From Usnea hakonensis (Eukaryota; Ascomycota; Lecanoromycetes; Lecanorales; Parmeliaceae), in the NCBI GenBank assembly GCA_013423325.1, contig BLJB01000227.1, positions 66,917 through 130,916 of the forward strand: a DNA stretch of 64,000 nucleotides. Reading direction: 5' to 3'. Position numbers and translations under genes: made by a program. The notes beneath the pieces are model-generated. The model had not been told where the DNA came from, searched no databases, and was given only the letters and a program-made list of their open reading frames with translations. Below are positions 32,916-43,500 of this stretch, in pieces (positions within the stretch are counted from its first letter, which is position 1; each line of letters starts with the position of its first letter).

Positions 32916-34162
32916 TCAAAAATGTGGGATGAAGTTCGACCACTGAACGGAATCAAAAGCACCAACTGGAAGCGATCGTAGACTCACGAAACATTCGACT
33001 GCAATGTACATACGCGCTGCAGTATAGATCAAAACAGCAGCCGACGAAACAAGCGCTTGCCAATCTATCGTAGCCTTACCAAGGTAACGTAGTTCTCGAC
33101 AGGCCTGACAAAAGAAAAAAACAAAGGCAGTCGTTACCATGATGATACAGTTCACCCGCCAAATGGTCTGCTCTATTCGAGTGAGAAAATGAAAGTTCCA
33201 TGCGATAACATGTAGGCAGGAGTAAGTCATGATGACGATGAATAAAAAGATGGCGTCCAGATTCGCTCCAATTATCGGTAAAGTGTCATTCGGGACCCGC
33301 GGTAATGGCCGCTCTTTGGGGCCTGCCCGAAAGCCCAGATGTGGCTGTATCTCAGCGTGCCATGATGGAGATGAATCACCAATGAAATCGAGAGGTGTGT
33401 GAACGTAAGGTTTGTCTGCAGCTTTGCTGGCTTCGATGAGAATTTCCCTCGTGCTCTTCTGTGATGTGATAATCATGAATTCATCGGCATCCAAAGGCTT
33501 ATGGAACCACTGACAGTATGAAGCCATGGTACAAAGGGCAAGACCGGATGTCGCGAGCTCGAGAGTAGTGAGGGGCAGGCTCTCCCAATACATTGCACAA
33601 TGAACCACCCCAGCTGTAGTAAAGTCAGGCCTTTTTGAAATGTGTCTTGTTTACCCATACATCGTATCTTTGTTTCCGTTATGTCGGGAAACGATACATA
33701 GCCCCCCATGACAAGGTAGTGTAACTGCTTATAATTGACAGGAAATGGCGTACTATCGCGCGGCTGCAGCACGAAACCTCCCATGGTGGCATAGAACCCA
33801 TGATATATTGTCCAACGATAGTTCCCGGAATCTTTCCACAATTTGATCGAGCGCCGAGCCTCAGCTTTCTGAGCTGTCGCAAAGCCAAGAGTTAGCTCTG
33901 GGGCTACGAATGCCTGGACCATCCAACGAAGTTTTCGTAGACCTCGCTGTAATTCGCGATCGTGAGGTCCAGGCATATTCAAATGTAGAGATGTCCATGT
34001 GCACAGAAAGGTTGTGAGAAGACAACCCCAAAGTATATCAATCGTGCCCCGACCATTGGGGGAGTTGACCCAGCCTTCATAAGCGACTGATGTGGTATTC
34101 GTGGTATTGACAGCAGAGATTCCTCTGAGATGCACGGAGTGAGACTGCAAAACTTGCGCCAT
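32916..34162 (-). pseudogene. Multi-pass membrane protein of a conserved fungal family, one frameshift
   Basis: Two overlapping minus-strand frames form one protein. The first (34162 to about 33590) has the hallmark start of a common uncharacterised ascomycete family: VNSPNGRGTIDILWGCLLTT, LCTWTSLHLNMPGP, KLRWMVQAFVAPELTLGFA, TIYHGFYATMGGF, KQLHYLVMGGYVSFPDITE and LLQLGWFIVQCIGRA. The second resumes with LPLTTLELATSGLALCTMA and WFHKPLD, then about four TM helices to VQWSNFIPHF and TAA at 32916. The junction near 33585-33590 (..GRA|LPLTT) needs a frame change and no intron fits, so this is a small indel or a sequencing error. Function unknown. A signal-like or TM segment lies near GTIDILWGCLLTTFLC. 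Confidence 0.7.
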
Positions 34163-34501
34163 GGGCTTGTCGATGCTCTACTTTCTAGAGAACAGAATCG
34201 GATTCTCTAGCAACGTTTTCGTGTATGTCAACTTGCAGTACAGCAGATGCCGGGACTTCGCACAAGACCACTGAGGGTTTGACTCCGAGCAAAGTTGTTT
34301 GATCAAGTAACGCCGCGAAAAGCAAAATGAGAACTTAGAAAACTTTAGGGGCGCAGTCTCTTGATTGAACACTGACGGGCGTACAATACGATGCGGACCT
34401 CTTTAAGGAGTGCTTTTCTCATCCCTGTCATGATAAGCAGCCATTTATGCACGCCAACGTGGCATGCATACAGGCAGCCCTAAGCGCAAGTAAGGCTGAT
34501 T
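34163..34501. other. Intergenic
   Basis: Upstream region of the minus-strand membrane protein gene, ending at the MITE. No recognised gene. Confidence 0.5.
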
Positions 34502-34631
34502 TACGGAGGTCGGCATCGAAAGTCCTGGGAATGCCAAGACTCTTCGGATAATGTCCTGCACCCAAAACTGGGGCCGTCTTCCGAAGGTAGGGTTAGGGCT
34601 TGTCCCAGGACTTTCGATGCCGACCTCCGTA
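34502..34631. mobile_element. 130-bp MITE with perfect 29-bp TIRs and TA ends
   Basis: The first 29 bases (TACGGAGGTCGGCATCGAAA..) are the exact reverse complement of the last 29 (34603-34631). Both ends are TA, consistent with a TA target duplication as made by Tc1/mariner-Pogo-type transposases. The centre contains AGGGTTAGGG, two telomere-like units. It has no coding capacity, so it would be mobilised in trans. A decayed copy lies at 5980-6086. Confidence 0.9.
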
Positions 34632-36044
34632 GAGAGGCGTAAATGTCGCTTTGGGGCTGTGCTTTGGGGGCTGTGCTGTCCGAGGCGCATGTGATTTAGA
34701 CCAACAAATGGAAAGTGGTGTATCTTCACAAGAGTCACTGAAGGAAGCTTGCTTGCTAGATTTCGACTGGAGAATATCTGATTTAAAGAAGAATGATTTA
34801 CCGACAAGACGACTACCTGATCATCTTGTTATGGTAGTCGGGGACTTGTCGCCGAAGGCTTTGAAGTGCCTGCTCGAGAGATATCGACATCTTAAATGTT
34901 GTCATTAGCCTGGGCCTGCATACACTACGGTCAAGTCTCGGTTGACATGAGAACGAGGTTACACGAAGCCCAGCGCTCATTCCAGCTTCTCATTGTCACT
35001 ATATGGATAACCGCAGTGTCGTCATCAACAGAAAAGCTGGAGCTTTTCTACTAAGCTTGTCTGTGCCTGCACACCTTACTCCCTCGATACGAGATCAGCG
35101 CAAGCCGACGCTCGAAGACCCATCCATAGAAGATCTTCTTTGCTAATTGTTGTGAAGACTGGGAAAAATGTCATGACGAAAGGGAAGACAAGGCCTGTTT
35201 CTAGATTCAAAAGTCCAGTGCATGGGCGGGGCAGGGCCGAGAGGGTTAACTGAGGTTCGTCGGCTATCTTTCATAATGTTGAGGCTGCTTGGTACGTTGT
35301 TCGAACGGATGGTCTCAAATCAATGAGAATCAACCCTCGTTCCAGGGTTGAGAGGTCTTTTATAAGTACGATGAACAGAATATTATATTAACCATCTAAT
35401 CTAAATACTATATTCTTAAGGTGAGAAAAAGAGCTTCCTTAAACGATACTAATTCGTTGAATACGCGAGGTCTACTTACATATAGAAACTTTTTTTCTTC
35501 TATCTCCTTCTCGTTAGCCGAAGGTCGCTCCAGCTTTCTTATCTACTAATATTTAGAAATTATAATAATAGAAAAAGAAAAAAGTATAGAAAAGAACGAG
35601 ATATTTATATCTAAAAAACTATATATAAGAGTATTTCTAACGATATAAATATAGTTCGAATAATTTTTTATATACTTATTTATTAAGATATTTATTAAGA
35701 TAATAATAATAGTAGATAACTACTTATATATATCTTTAAGAGATAGTATATAAGTAGTAGAATAGTATATTTCTCTATATATTTAGTAGAAATCTATAGA
35801 TATAATAATATATCTATAGAAAGATATAAGCGGTTAGATAGTATTAGTCTATACTATCGGTGTAATAATCCTATAAAGATATATTATCCCTATGGATTCG
35901 TATTATATCTATGAGTGTCATATTATATCCATGGATAACGAGTGCCCATGTATGACATGCAACATATGCGCTTTGCGACAAAGTCTTTCGCCCAAGAGAC
36001 AGTGTCAAAGCAAACAGAGAAATTGATAGTAATTTCGAACGATC
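34632..36044. other. Intergenic, with AT-rich (RIP-like) block at 35380-35890
   Basis: No gene recognised. The block 35380-35890 has a sharp rise in TA-rich words and is probably a decayed repeat; nothing identifies the family. Confidence 0.5.
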
Positions 36045-36048
36045 TGTT

Positions 36049-36693
36049 CTAGCATCTCGCCACTATCGTCTGAATCCCATATATCGTACTGTTGTCATAA
36101 TCCTTGAGCGTCTTGAGGCACCAGACCACGCCATTCCTGAGGTATGGAAGAAGGCCTGAGCGCCTTCGTTCGCGAGCTTGCGGCCACAGTCGCAACCTCT
36201 AGACAGATCTGATTGCCAGGCCGATGGCAATGATGTGACAAGGATTTCTCTTGACATGTTCATCAGATTCATTATCGATCTGGAAGTGAGAGAATACCAG
36301 GCAAATGCAAGAACAAGCCCCTTCAAGACGAATGTTTTACGAGCCACGTCTGGATCCGTGTCCTCCGGAAGGGTATGAAGACAACCGCCAAGTCTGCCGC
36401 GATCCTACCAGCTGGACTAGCGCTGTTCTTGATGCGGTAGAGACGTATGGGTGCGATAATATTCCAAAGATATAGGAGTCGGTCCGTCGAGTGCAAGCGG
36501 AGATGTGACGTAAAAGCGTCAGATCGATGTTCTTAATTTGGTTACCGCCCTGCTTAGCTAACGCTAGAATGATCAGCGTTACCCAGAGACACCATCGTGG
36601 AGGTGCAGGGTCGGATTTTTGTCTCCGCGGAGAGTGGTGAATACTATGGCCAGTATCCACCATCCGGTACCAGTCCGTCCTCAATCCGGGCAT
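36049..36693 (-). pseudogene. Unrecognised, possibly decayed gene
   Basis: Minus-strand frames of 118 and 95 codons overlap, but neither looks like a known protein. A third frame ends with a natural-looking tail (GVVWCLKTLKDYDNSTIYG, TAG at 36051-36049). This suggests a frame-shifted gene end. Low certainty. Confidence 0.25.
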
Positions 36694-36776
36694 GGCTCAC
36701 GACACCTCAACGCCTAAAGCGGAATCCGTGATTTTTGCAACTTAGATCTCGGGAATGGTAGAGGTGACATGGCATT

Positions 36777-37284
36777 TCAGGTCACTGCCGCCGTGGCTCC
36801 AGCGGCACCACTTCCATCACCGCCAGCGTCTTTTCGGCTGTTAGCCTCCTTGTCACGCTGTCGCCGGCGAGCTTTTTTGGCTTTCCTTCCTGCCCTTGCC
36901 TTCTGGTTCTTGGCCGTGCTGTTGGGTCGGGGAAGGAGGATCGAGCCGCTGCCTGGGCGCCAATGCAAGACGTACCATGCCCCTTGGGAGCGCAGGGCCG
37001 GGTTTGTCATCTGCACGGTAACGTGCGCGCTGGGATCGGGGTCATCGGCTCCCACATTGTTTTGGCCGTGCATGCCATTCCTAGCGTAAAAGTGCTTAGT
37101 ATTAATATTCATCTATGTTGCGGCATTTAGCTACGAACATTACAAGAGCCTGGTCGAAAACGATCTCCTCATTTGGGCGCAAGTCGTTATTGAGAATCCA
37201 CTGCTCAAAAGCAGTGCCGTGGATAAGACGGAAACTTGCGTCGGATGCGGCATCATAGAGGATTGTTATATTTGGGGAAGCCAT
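36777..37284 (-). CDS. Small hypothetical ORF pair
   Basis: Two overlapping minus-strand frames: 37284-37102 (60 codons, ATG start, MASPNITILYDAASDASF) and 37112-36777 (111 codons, Lys/Arg-rich tail AKKARRRQRDKE then a Gly/Ala-rich end). A TACTAAGC..CGCTAG branch/acceptor-like signal occurs at the overlap, so they may be two exons, but no donor gives a clean phase. The basic tail could be a nuclear-localisation-like stretch. Unassigned. Confidence 0.3.
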
Positions 37285-37373
37285 CGTAGCAATTGTTTGA
37301 TTACTTCGCTATTTAGCAAACACAGCGTGATTCACAATAAGCAAATGCGAAGGAAAAGCTATTCTCAGCCTGT

Positions 37374-38920
37374 TCAGGTATCTCTTTCCACATATGGCCT
37401 CAAATTGCAAGCCACGACTTCCCTTTTAACCTCCTCAAACGCCTGCGACGCGGAGATACGGTCGCTTGGCGTTAACCTCATCAATCTTTGAATCAAAGAG
37501 AGAAAGAATTTCAAACCCTCTTCGGGGACCTTATTGTCGAAATCTTGTTCCAATCCCGTGAGTGGATGTTCATCTAAGCAAATCGTCAGCTTCGCTAGAT
37601 CAGTAGTATCAACTATGACCGAGCAAGGAGTCTCCACGAGTAAAAGAAGGCATACTTTCCGCCAGCACGACATCACACGATTCCCGCATCTCGTTCCATC
37701 TAGATTGCCACCCCGGAGGCAAAGGGCCTAGAAATCGAAGCATTTCGGATGCTAATTGGGTGCTGCTCTCATACCACTGAAGTGGCATACGTCCGACCAC
37801 ACACGCATAAATCTACTTATATTTGGAAGGTCAACTTGAAGTTATCTCCTTAAATTTGCTCTGCGTGGAATGTTCTTACCGCAATGCCGGCACACCATAG
37901 ATCAAGTCTGCAGTCAATCTCATCCACGAAGATCATTTCCGGCGCTCGTATGGCCCCTGGCCAGGCAAGGCGTCTAGGCTCGGAACCTTGCAAGAATGTC
38001 CCTCCAAAGCCGAGGAGGCGAATGTCTTCCTCATCTTCATCGATCCAGTCTTCCCAGCATGCCGACTCTACAAGCTGTTTTGGAAAGTTATTTCCCAAAG
38101 GCTTGCCATCGAGTCCAGCGAATGCTTCAACCTCGGGTTTTCCGAGGACCTTAAAAAGATCGGCTTTGTTTAGATGCGGTAGACGAGATGATGTGAAGCA
38201 TATATTACAGATGTTGATATCTATCAATATGGAAGGCTCAGCTTGTCATTACAAAAGACAATCAGAAAGATAATGCCTCAAACGTGTTTTGAGTGTCTCG
38301 AAAGCTTATATGTTACTTACCTCCATGTCCGTAGCCAGCTTCGTGAACGAATGCGATGGCTTTCAGCAGCTGACCGGAGATTCTGAACACCGTTTCGGGC
38401 TCGAGACGGCATTCCGGGTCGTGGTAGGAAAAGTATTGGTTGGCAATCTTGTCTAACGTAGGCCCGAGCAGCTCGAAGACAAGGCATTGATGCGTTCCAT
38501 TCGGACCCAAATGAAGGAAGTGGTCAAGTAGTCTTACGATGTAGGCGGAGCCTGGACCTTTTTCAGTGCATTTTGCAGCGAGAGATTGTATGATGCGAAG
38601 CTCAAGGGAAGAAATTGTAGCGTCTGCCGTTAAAATTTTTATAGAGACCCATATCTTGCGCCTGCAGACATCAGTATAGTCTCGTGTGTCTAGTCTATCT
38701 CCGGTTATAAGTACTTGATGTCTTTTGCAAGCCAGACAGTAGAAAAGCGACCGAATCCTAGCTTGTGCTCTATGCGATATCGATCGTTGTGAAATGTGTC
38801 GCCGAGATATACTGGGTGATATCCACCCTTTCGATATTTGAATACATCCTCTTCCTCGTAAAGAAGGTTCGATTGATGAAATTGCTTCAACTCATCTAGC
38901 TTGTTGACATCGTACACCAT
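37374..38920 (-). pseudogene. SRPK-like protein kinase, frameshifted, DFG changed to GFG
   Basis: SRPK-type kinases phosphorylate SR proteins; fungi carry many diverged copies. Exons: 38920-38715, 38661-38321, 38220-37880 and 37812-37374; introns are 53, 100 and 67 bp, all GT..AG and in phase. Visible features are YRIEHKLGFGRFSTVWLA (Gly-loop), Lys in WVSIKIL, CLVFELLGPTLD (hinge), HGDINICNI (catalytic-loop Asp and Asn present), LLGFGGTF in place of DFG (metal-binding Asp lost), RAPEM for APE and DLWCAGI. Near 37640 the frame ending SLLGHS* must shift to VDTTDLAKLTICLDEH.. and LMRLTPSDRISASQAFEEV. The GFG change plus the frameshift make an active kinase unlikely. Confidence 0.75.
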
Positions 38921-39619
38921 CTCGATGAACCTTTAATGAGATATCCTAAAGGTACTCGGATCTTTAAATATCAAAAGCACAAGCGCTCTAAATTGGTTCG
39001 AAATGAGCACAGACTGCCAGGCGGTTGAAACAAGAAAGAAAAGGCGCAGTAAGCGGCTGGGATGAGATTACACACAGCTCACCGGCAAAATCGATTGAGA
39101 TCTTGACTGTTTCTCTAACTAGACTACTCAGTTAGCATTATTAGCTTTTCAAGCAAAGATAGGGACCAGAGATAGGGATGCGGGTTTGTCATATGACACG
39201 TGACGTTAGGTCAGATCAGAGCCGTCACATAACCGTTAGGTGTTGCCAAATGACCGTACTACAAATATGTTATAGCTGATATACACCAAGATTTAAGGCG
39301 TTTCTGGTCAAGTTGTGGTGTAATGTGAGTAAGAAATTTGGTATGAAATTTATGTTCGTATTTTGGGTATGTATCCCGAGAGTGGGTAATAAAAGTCTTT
39401 ACCGACTTTCCAGCCCTACTGCGGGAGAAAGTCGGTAGAGATTTCGAGATTTCGATAAAGCCTCGAGCCGATACTTATCTAAAAATATGTTACGAAGTGC
39501 GGGCTTACTGTATTTTGCAGAACCACTGGCGGGAGCGCGAAACTAGTAGCCGCCCCCCGTTTTTTTGCCTGGACCACCGACAAATACAAGCAGGAGGCCA
39601 GTAACGTCGCTATTACTAT
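38921..39619. other. Intergenic
   Basis: Upstream region of the kinase gene. No coding signal. A hairpin-like inverted repeat (TACCGACTTTC / GAAAGTCGGTA) lies at about 39397-39439. Confidence 0.5.
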
Positions 39620-39809
39620 AGAGAACTCTACTTAATACTCTAAATAGTACTCTATATAGTACTCTATATAGTACTCTATATAGTATTATAAGTAGTACTC
39701 TATTTAATACTCTATATAGTATTATAGTACTACTATAAATAGTAGTACTCTATTCTATACTTTATTTTATACTCTATATAGTATTATAAGTAGTATTATA
39801 AGTAGTACT
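39620..39809. repeat. AGTACTCTATAT minisatellite
   Basis: Variants of TAGTACTCTATA and TAGTATTATAAG are tandemly repeated for about 190 bp, directly up to the 5' LTR of the Gypsy element. Confidence 0.85.
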
Positions 39810-40004
39810 TGTTACGAGTGTGACTACTCGTAGGGCTGATTGCGCGGCTGAAGGAGACACGTGACACCCTTCCTATTCGGGTTTAGCGCCTTGGCACTTC
39901 TCTGCCCATATATCTTTCTCATACCTGTACATAGATTTTACCTCCTCATCAATTGAATCCTAGTTACATACCACCATTGACTTGATCTGGTTGCAGTCCT
40001 AACA
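39810..40004 (+). repeat. Gypsy copy 1, 5' LTR
   Basis: Starts TGTTACGAGTGTGACTACTC and ends GCAGTCCTAACA. Matches 46267-46462. Confidence 0.93.
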
Positions 40005-40052
40005 TTATTCAATTGATCCGTTAATCGCACGATACCGATACTCCAATTACCA

Positions 40053-40054
40053 NN
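40053..40054. other. Assembly gap (NN)
   Basis: The related copy at 58.1 kb has about 40 extra bases here (roughly 58138-58178), including GCTCG..CGAGC, which can form a stem-loop. The gap therefore probably hides a short GC-containing hairpin. Confidence 0.75.
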
Positions 40055-40059
40055 GGTGT

Positions 40060-40473
40060 TTGCAGGTCAACGGCCTAGCAACGATACACCAGGCATATCC
40101 CAAGCAATACGGAGTGTCACCGGCAAGCCCAAGCAATACGGTACCGCTGGATAGAAAGAGCATTCGACGAAGGAGTATACCGTCGACGATACAGAAAAAA
40201 CCGCCTCGAGAAGGCACGGCTGCGGCCAGACGACCTATTGAACAACAACGACATAAAAATACTACAGGCGGAGTGACGCCTTCTTTATCACACATATCGA
40301 GAGTATTTCAACACGTTGAATCAACCGATTCGGTCAACAAACGGTCACCTGAGACCCCCGCATTCAACACATTACTAGGAGAGAAATTCACCTTCTCAAT
40401 ACCAGGCTCGGAAAAAGAGTTGACTGTCTTCTCTATATCAGTCATAATTCCTACCAAAAAGCCTGGAGAGTGA
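40060..40473 (+). CDS. Leader ORF of the Gypsy element, unknown function
   Basis: A frame of about 137 codons lies between the 5' LTR and gag, open from the gap to TGA at 40471-40473, while gag-pol downstream is full of stops. The product is basic and Pro/Ser-rich (PLDRKSIRRRSIPSTIQKKP) with no motif I recognise. Collinear but stop-ridden sequence exists in copy 2 (about 58180-58590). It may be a non-coding leader that happens to be open, or a real extra ORF; the frame also probably extends 5' across the gap. Confidence 0.4.
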   Translation: MQVNGLATIHQAYPKQYGVSPASPSNTVPLDRKSIRRRSIPSTIQKKPPREGTAAARRPIEQQRHKNTTGGVTPSLSHISRVFQHVESTDSVNKRSPETPAFNTLLGEKFTFSIPGSEKELTVFSISVIIPTKKPGE

Positions 40474-40558
40474 AACCGTTTCTCCTCTATTTTTCACTTC
40501 TTTAAAAAAGTACTCCCCAAGACTTTTTTTAATAATCCATTTATTTCTAACTCGCTAG

Positions 40559-43500
40559 ATGGCTCTACCTACCCTCCGCCCACGAGGCAAGCGTGCTGAT
40601 AGGTCCTAGGATGTACCTCTTCCGGGTACTGAAGACGACCGTATGAGAGATGAGCTCTACAACCCTTCGGCTTTAGAAGACGAGAATGATGCACGCCGTG
40701 AGGTGTTTTTAGAGGCCTCATAAATACCTTAGGGAGCCTCAGGTGAAGCTCGGTACCCTGATCTAGGTAGTCGTTTGCAACAGTTACGAGGGGTATCGCG
40801 AAAGGTATCGATGCCCCAGAATATGAATGACAACGCGGCAACGCCTTGGGATATCACGTCCGTTGGCGAACTCACGCGATGGGCTAAAGAGAACCCAGAG
40901 GAGTTCCTAGCGGTGTTGAATCAGATTCGCCAGGAGCGTGACCTTGGTGTTGAAGCCTCCTAGGCACTTGAGAGGGAAACCTCGAAACGAAGACTCGCCT
41001 CCCAACGACTGGCCGATACCTAGGAGGATCTAGAGGTCGCGAGGGCCGATCTGGAACGCCTTCGACGCGTACCTAGTACTTCTGAATCGTCATCGATTAT
41101 CCCTATCAAGCGCTCTTAAAAGTATCCAGATCCACCTCTCTTTACTGACGGTGTTGATCCCACCTAGGAGGATTGGAAGAGCAAAATGACGATCAAACTG
41201 AAGGTTAATAAGGATTATTGGGACGACGATAAGAGCCGTATGGGCTATATACTTTTACGTCTCGGGGGAAAGGCAGTAAAGCAAACCTACTCTCGTTAGG
41301 AGGCTAACGCGAATGACCCCTTCCTTACCGTTTAGGATGTTATAGACGAACTCGCCACCGTATTCGAAGACTCTAACTGTAAGCGGAACTATAGACGACA
41401 GTTTACCGCCCTTCGGATGGGTGCTATACGGTTCGCAGACTTTTATTTAGACTTTAGATGGTTATCCTCTTACCTCAAATATAACGAGGACCTCCTGATC
41501 GAGGAGTTATATGATAAAGTGGCTACCCGGCTTCAGATCCCTTAGGATAATTAACAATTCGAGTTCGAAACCCTTGAAGAGGCTAAGAAGTATATAGTGA
41601 AGCTCGATAACTTATAGCGAATCATGCGAGAAAACCGAGATAAGGTCTCGTAGGAAGATAGATTACGAAATACTAAGAGGGTGGTATTTGCCCCTACCCC
41701 GTTAAAGACAGCTTTTAAACCTGTCTATAGTCCTCCGGTACGGTGTACCTTACCGAGTGAGACCACTCGTATGAAGGACGTGGACGAGGACACCTATTTC
41801 AAATGTTATAAAAAAGGTCATCGCGTAAGAGACTGCCCAGACGAGTATAATCCGAACTCGTATGAACGAGACCACGAGTTCACGAGATCTTAACAGACGG
41901 GGCATATGATTCAGACTACCGTGAAGACTTAGAGGGCTCGGGAAACGACTGTCCTCTATTAGAGACTCGGTAGGAGGTAATATAGTAGTAGGATCTCGTC
42001 CCTATAACGATGAAGACGGACTCGTACTCGCCTTTTAAACCGTGCCCGAGTCCTCCCTGTTTTCTGAAAGGCCTTTTACTGTACTGGGTATACTGTATAG
42101 TTAAGGAAAGAGATACCAATCGCCTCTCCTAGTCGACACTAGTACTACTAGATACTGCTTCGTTAATAAGAGGATGATTCCGGCCATATACACTACCCTC
42201 GGAATCTCACCTATACCTCTTTCCAAGCCTCGCTATGTACGTGGGTATGATGGCAATATATCAAAAACTCCTATTACTTACTTGATTCTACCTAATCTGG
42301 AAGTCAATAGTTATAAGGAATTGACGGTTCCCATGCTTATTACCGATTTGGGATAGTATACGGTTATCCTAGGCAAGCCCTAGATGAACCGAAATAGAGT
42401 CTTACTGGATATGTAATCTGATTCGGTGATCTTTCCTACCAATACTAGTCCGGAAGCGCGAATCACTGAGATCTCATCCACCCCGTTCGCCCCCAGGATC
42501 TTATAGAGGGAACGCCTATCAACTGAGGAAGAGGTCTTTACTATACGAAGCGTGAACGCAGAAGCTTTCGGTCTCCTCGCTCGTTAGGCAAGGGCTAAAG
42601 AGACTTAGCTGTTCGCTATGTTAATGGAGGATGTCGATGCCCTTATCCTTACCGATCAGAAGGACCGCCTAAATGCTCTGGGAGTAAACGCTATAGAGGC
42701 GCCTAAGGTGGATTACGAGATGGTGCAGAAGAAGCTTCCTTCCGAGTATTATAACTTTCGAGACGTCTTCGACCGTACCTAGGCTAATAAGCTTCCTCCT
42801 TACCGGTCCTATAACTATAAGATTAAGCTGACTTCTGACGTAAAGCCCCCACAGAGCAGAGCATACCGTATATCCCTATATAAGATACAGCGAGTTAAGG
42901 AGTATCTTTTCGAGAACCTCTCTAAGGGATTTATTACCCCTAGCAAAGCTCCTTACGCGTCACCAATCCTCTTTACATTGAAATCCAACGGCGACTTACG
43001 ATTCTGTGTGGATTACCGAAAGCTGAATGCCCTTACTAAGCGCAACCGGTATCCCCTTCCTCTTATAGAAGAGGTTATTAGAAAGATCGTGGGATGCAAA
43101 TACCTTACTCGCTTAGATATTATTGTAGTATTCAACAAGCTCCGAATGGATCCTGAAAGTAAGGATTTAACCACTTTTATAATAGCTCTAGGATCATACA
43201 AATACCGAGTCCTTCCATTCGGACTGACTAATGGACTAAGCTCTTTCTAGCAGTATATTAATAAGGTGTTATAGGAATTTCTGGATGACTTCTGCTAAGT
43301 ATATCTCGATGATATCCTTATTTATAGTAAATCGAATAAGGAGTACCGAGATCACGTTCGAAAAGTGCTCTCTCGCCTCCGGGAGGCTAGTCTGTAGGTG
43401 GATATCAAGAAGTGCGAATTTGACGTGGAAGAGACGGTCTTCCTAGGCGTTATCGTGTTAGGTGAAGGACTCCGAATAGATCCTAAGAAGATAGAAGCCA

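Noticed and set aside
36769..37089. Plus-strand 106-codon Ala/Leu-rich frame
   Set aside because: It mirrors the basic minus-strand frame and has no recognised features.
40047..40295. Minus-strand ORF across the NN gap
   Set aside because: It is antisense to the Gypsy leader and contains an undetermined codon.
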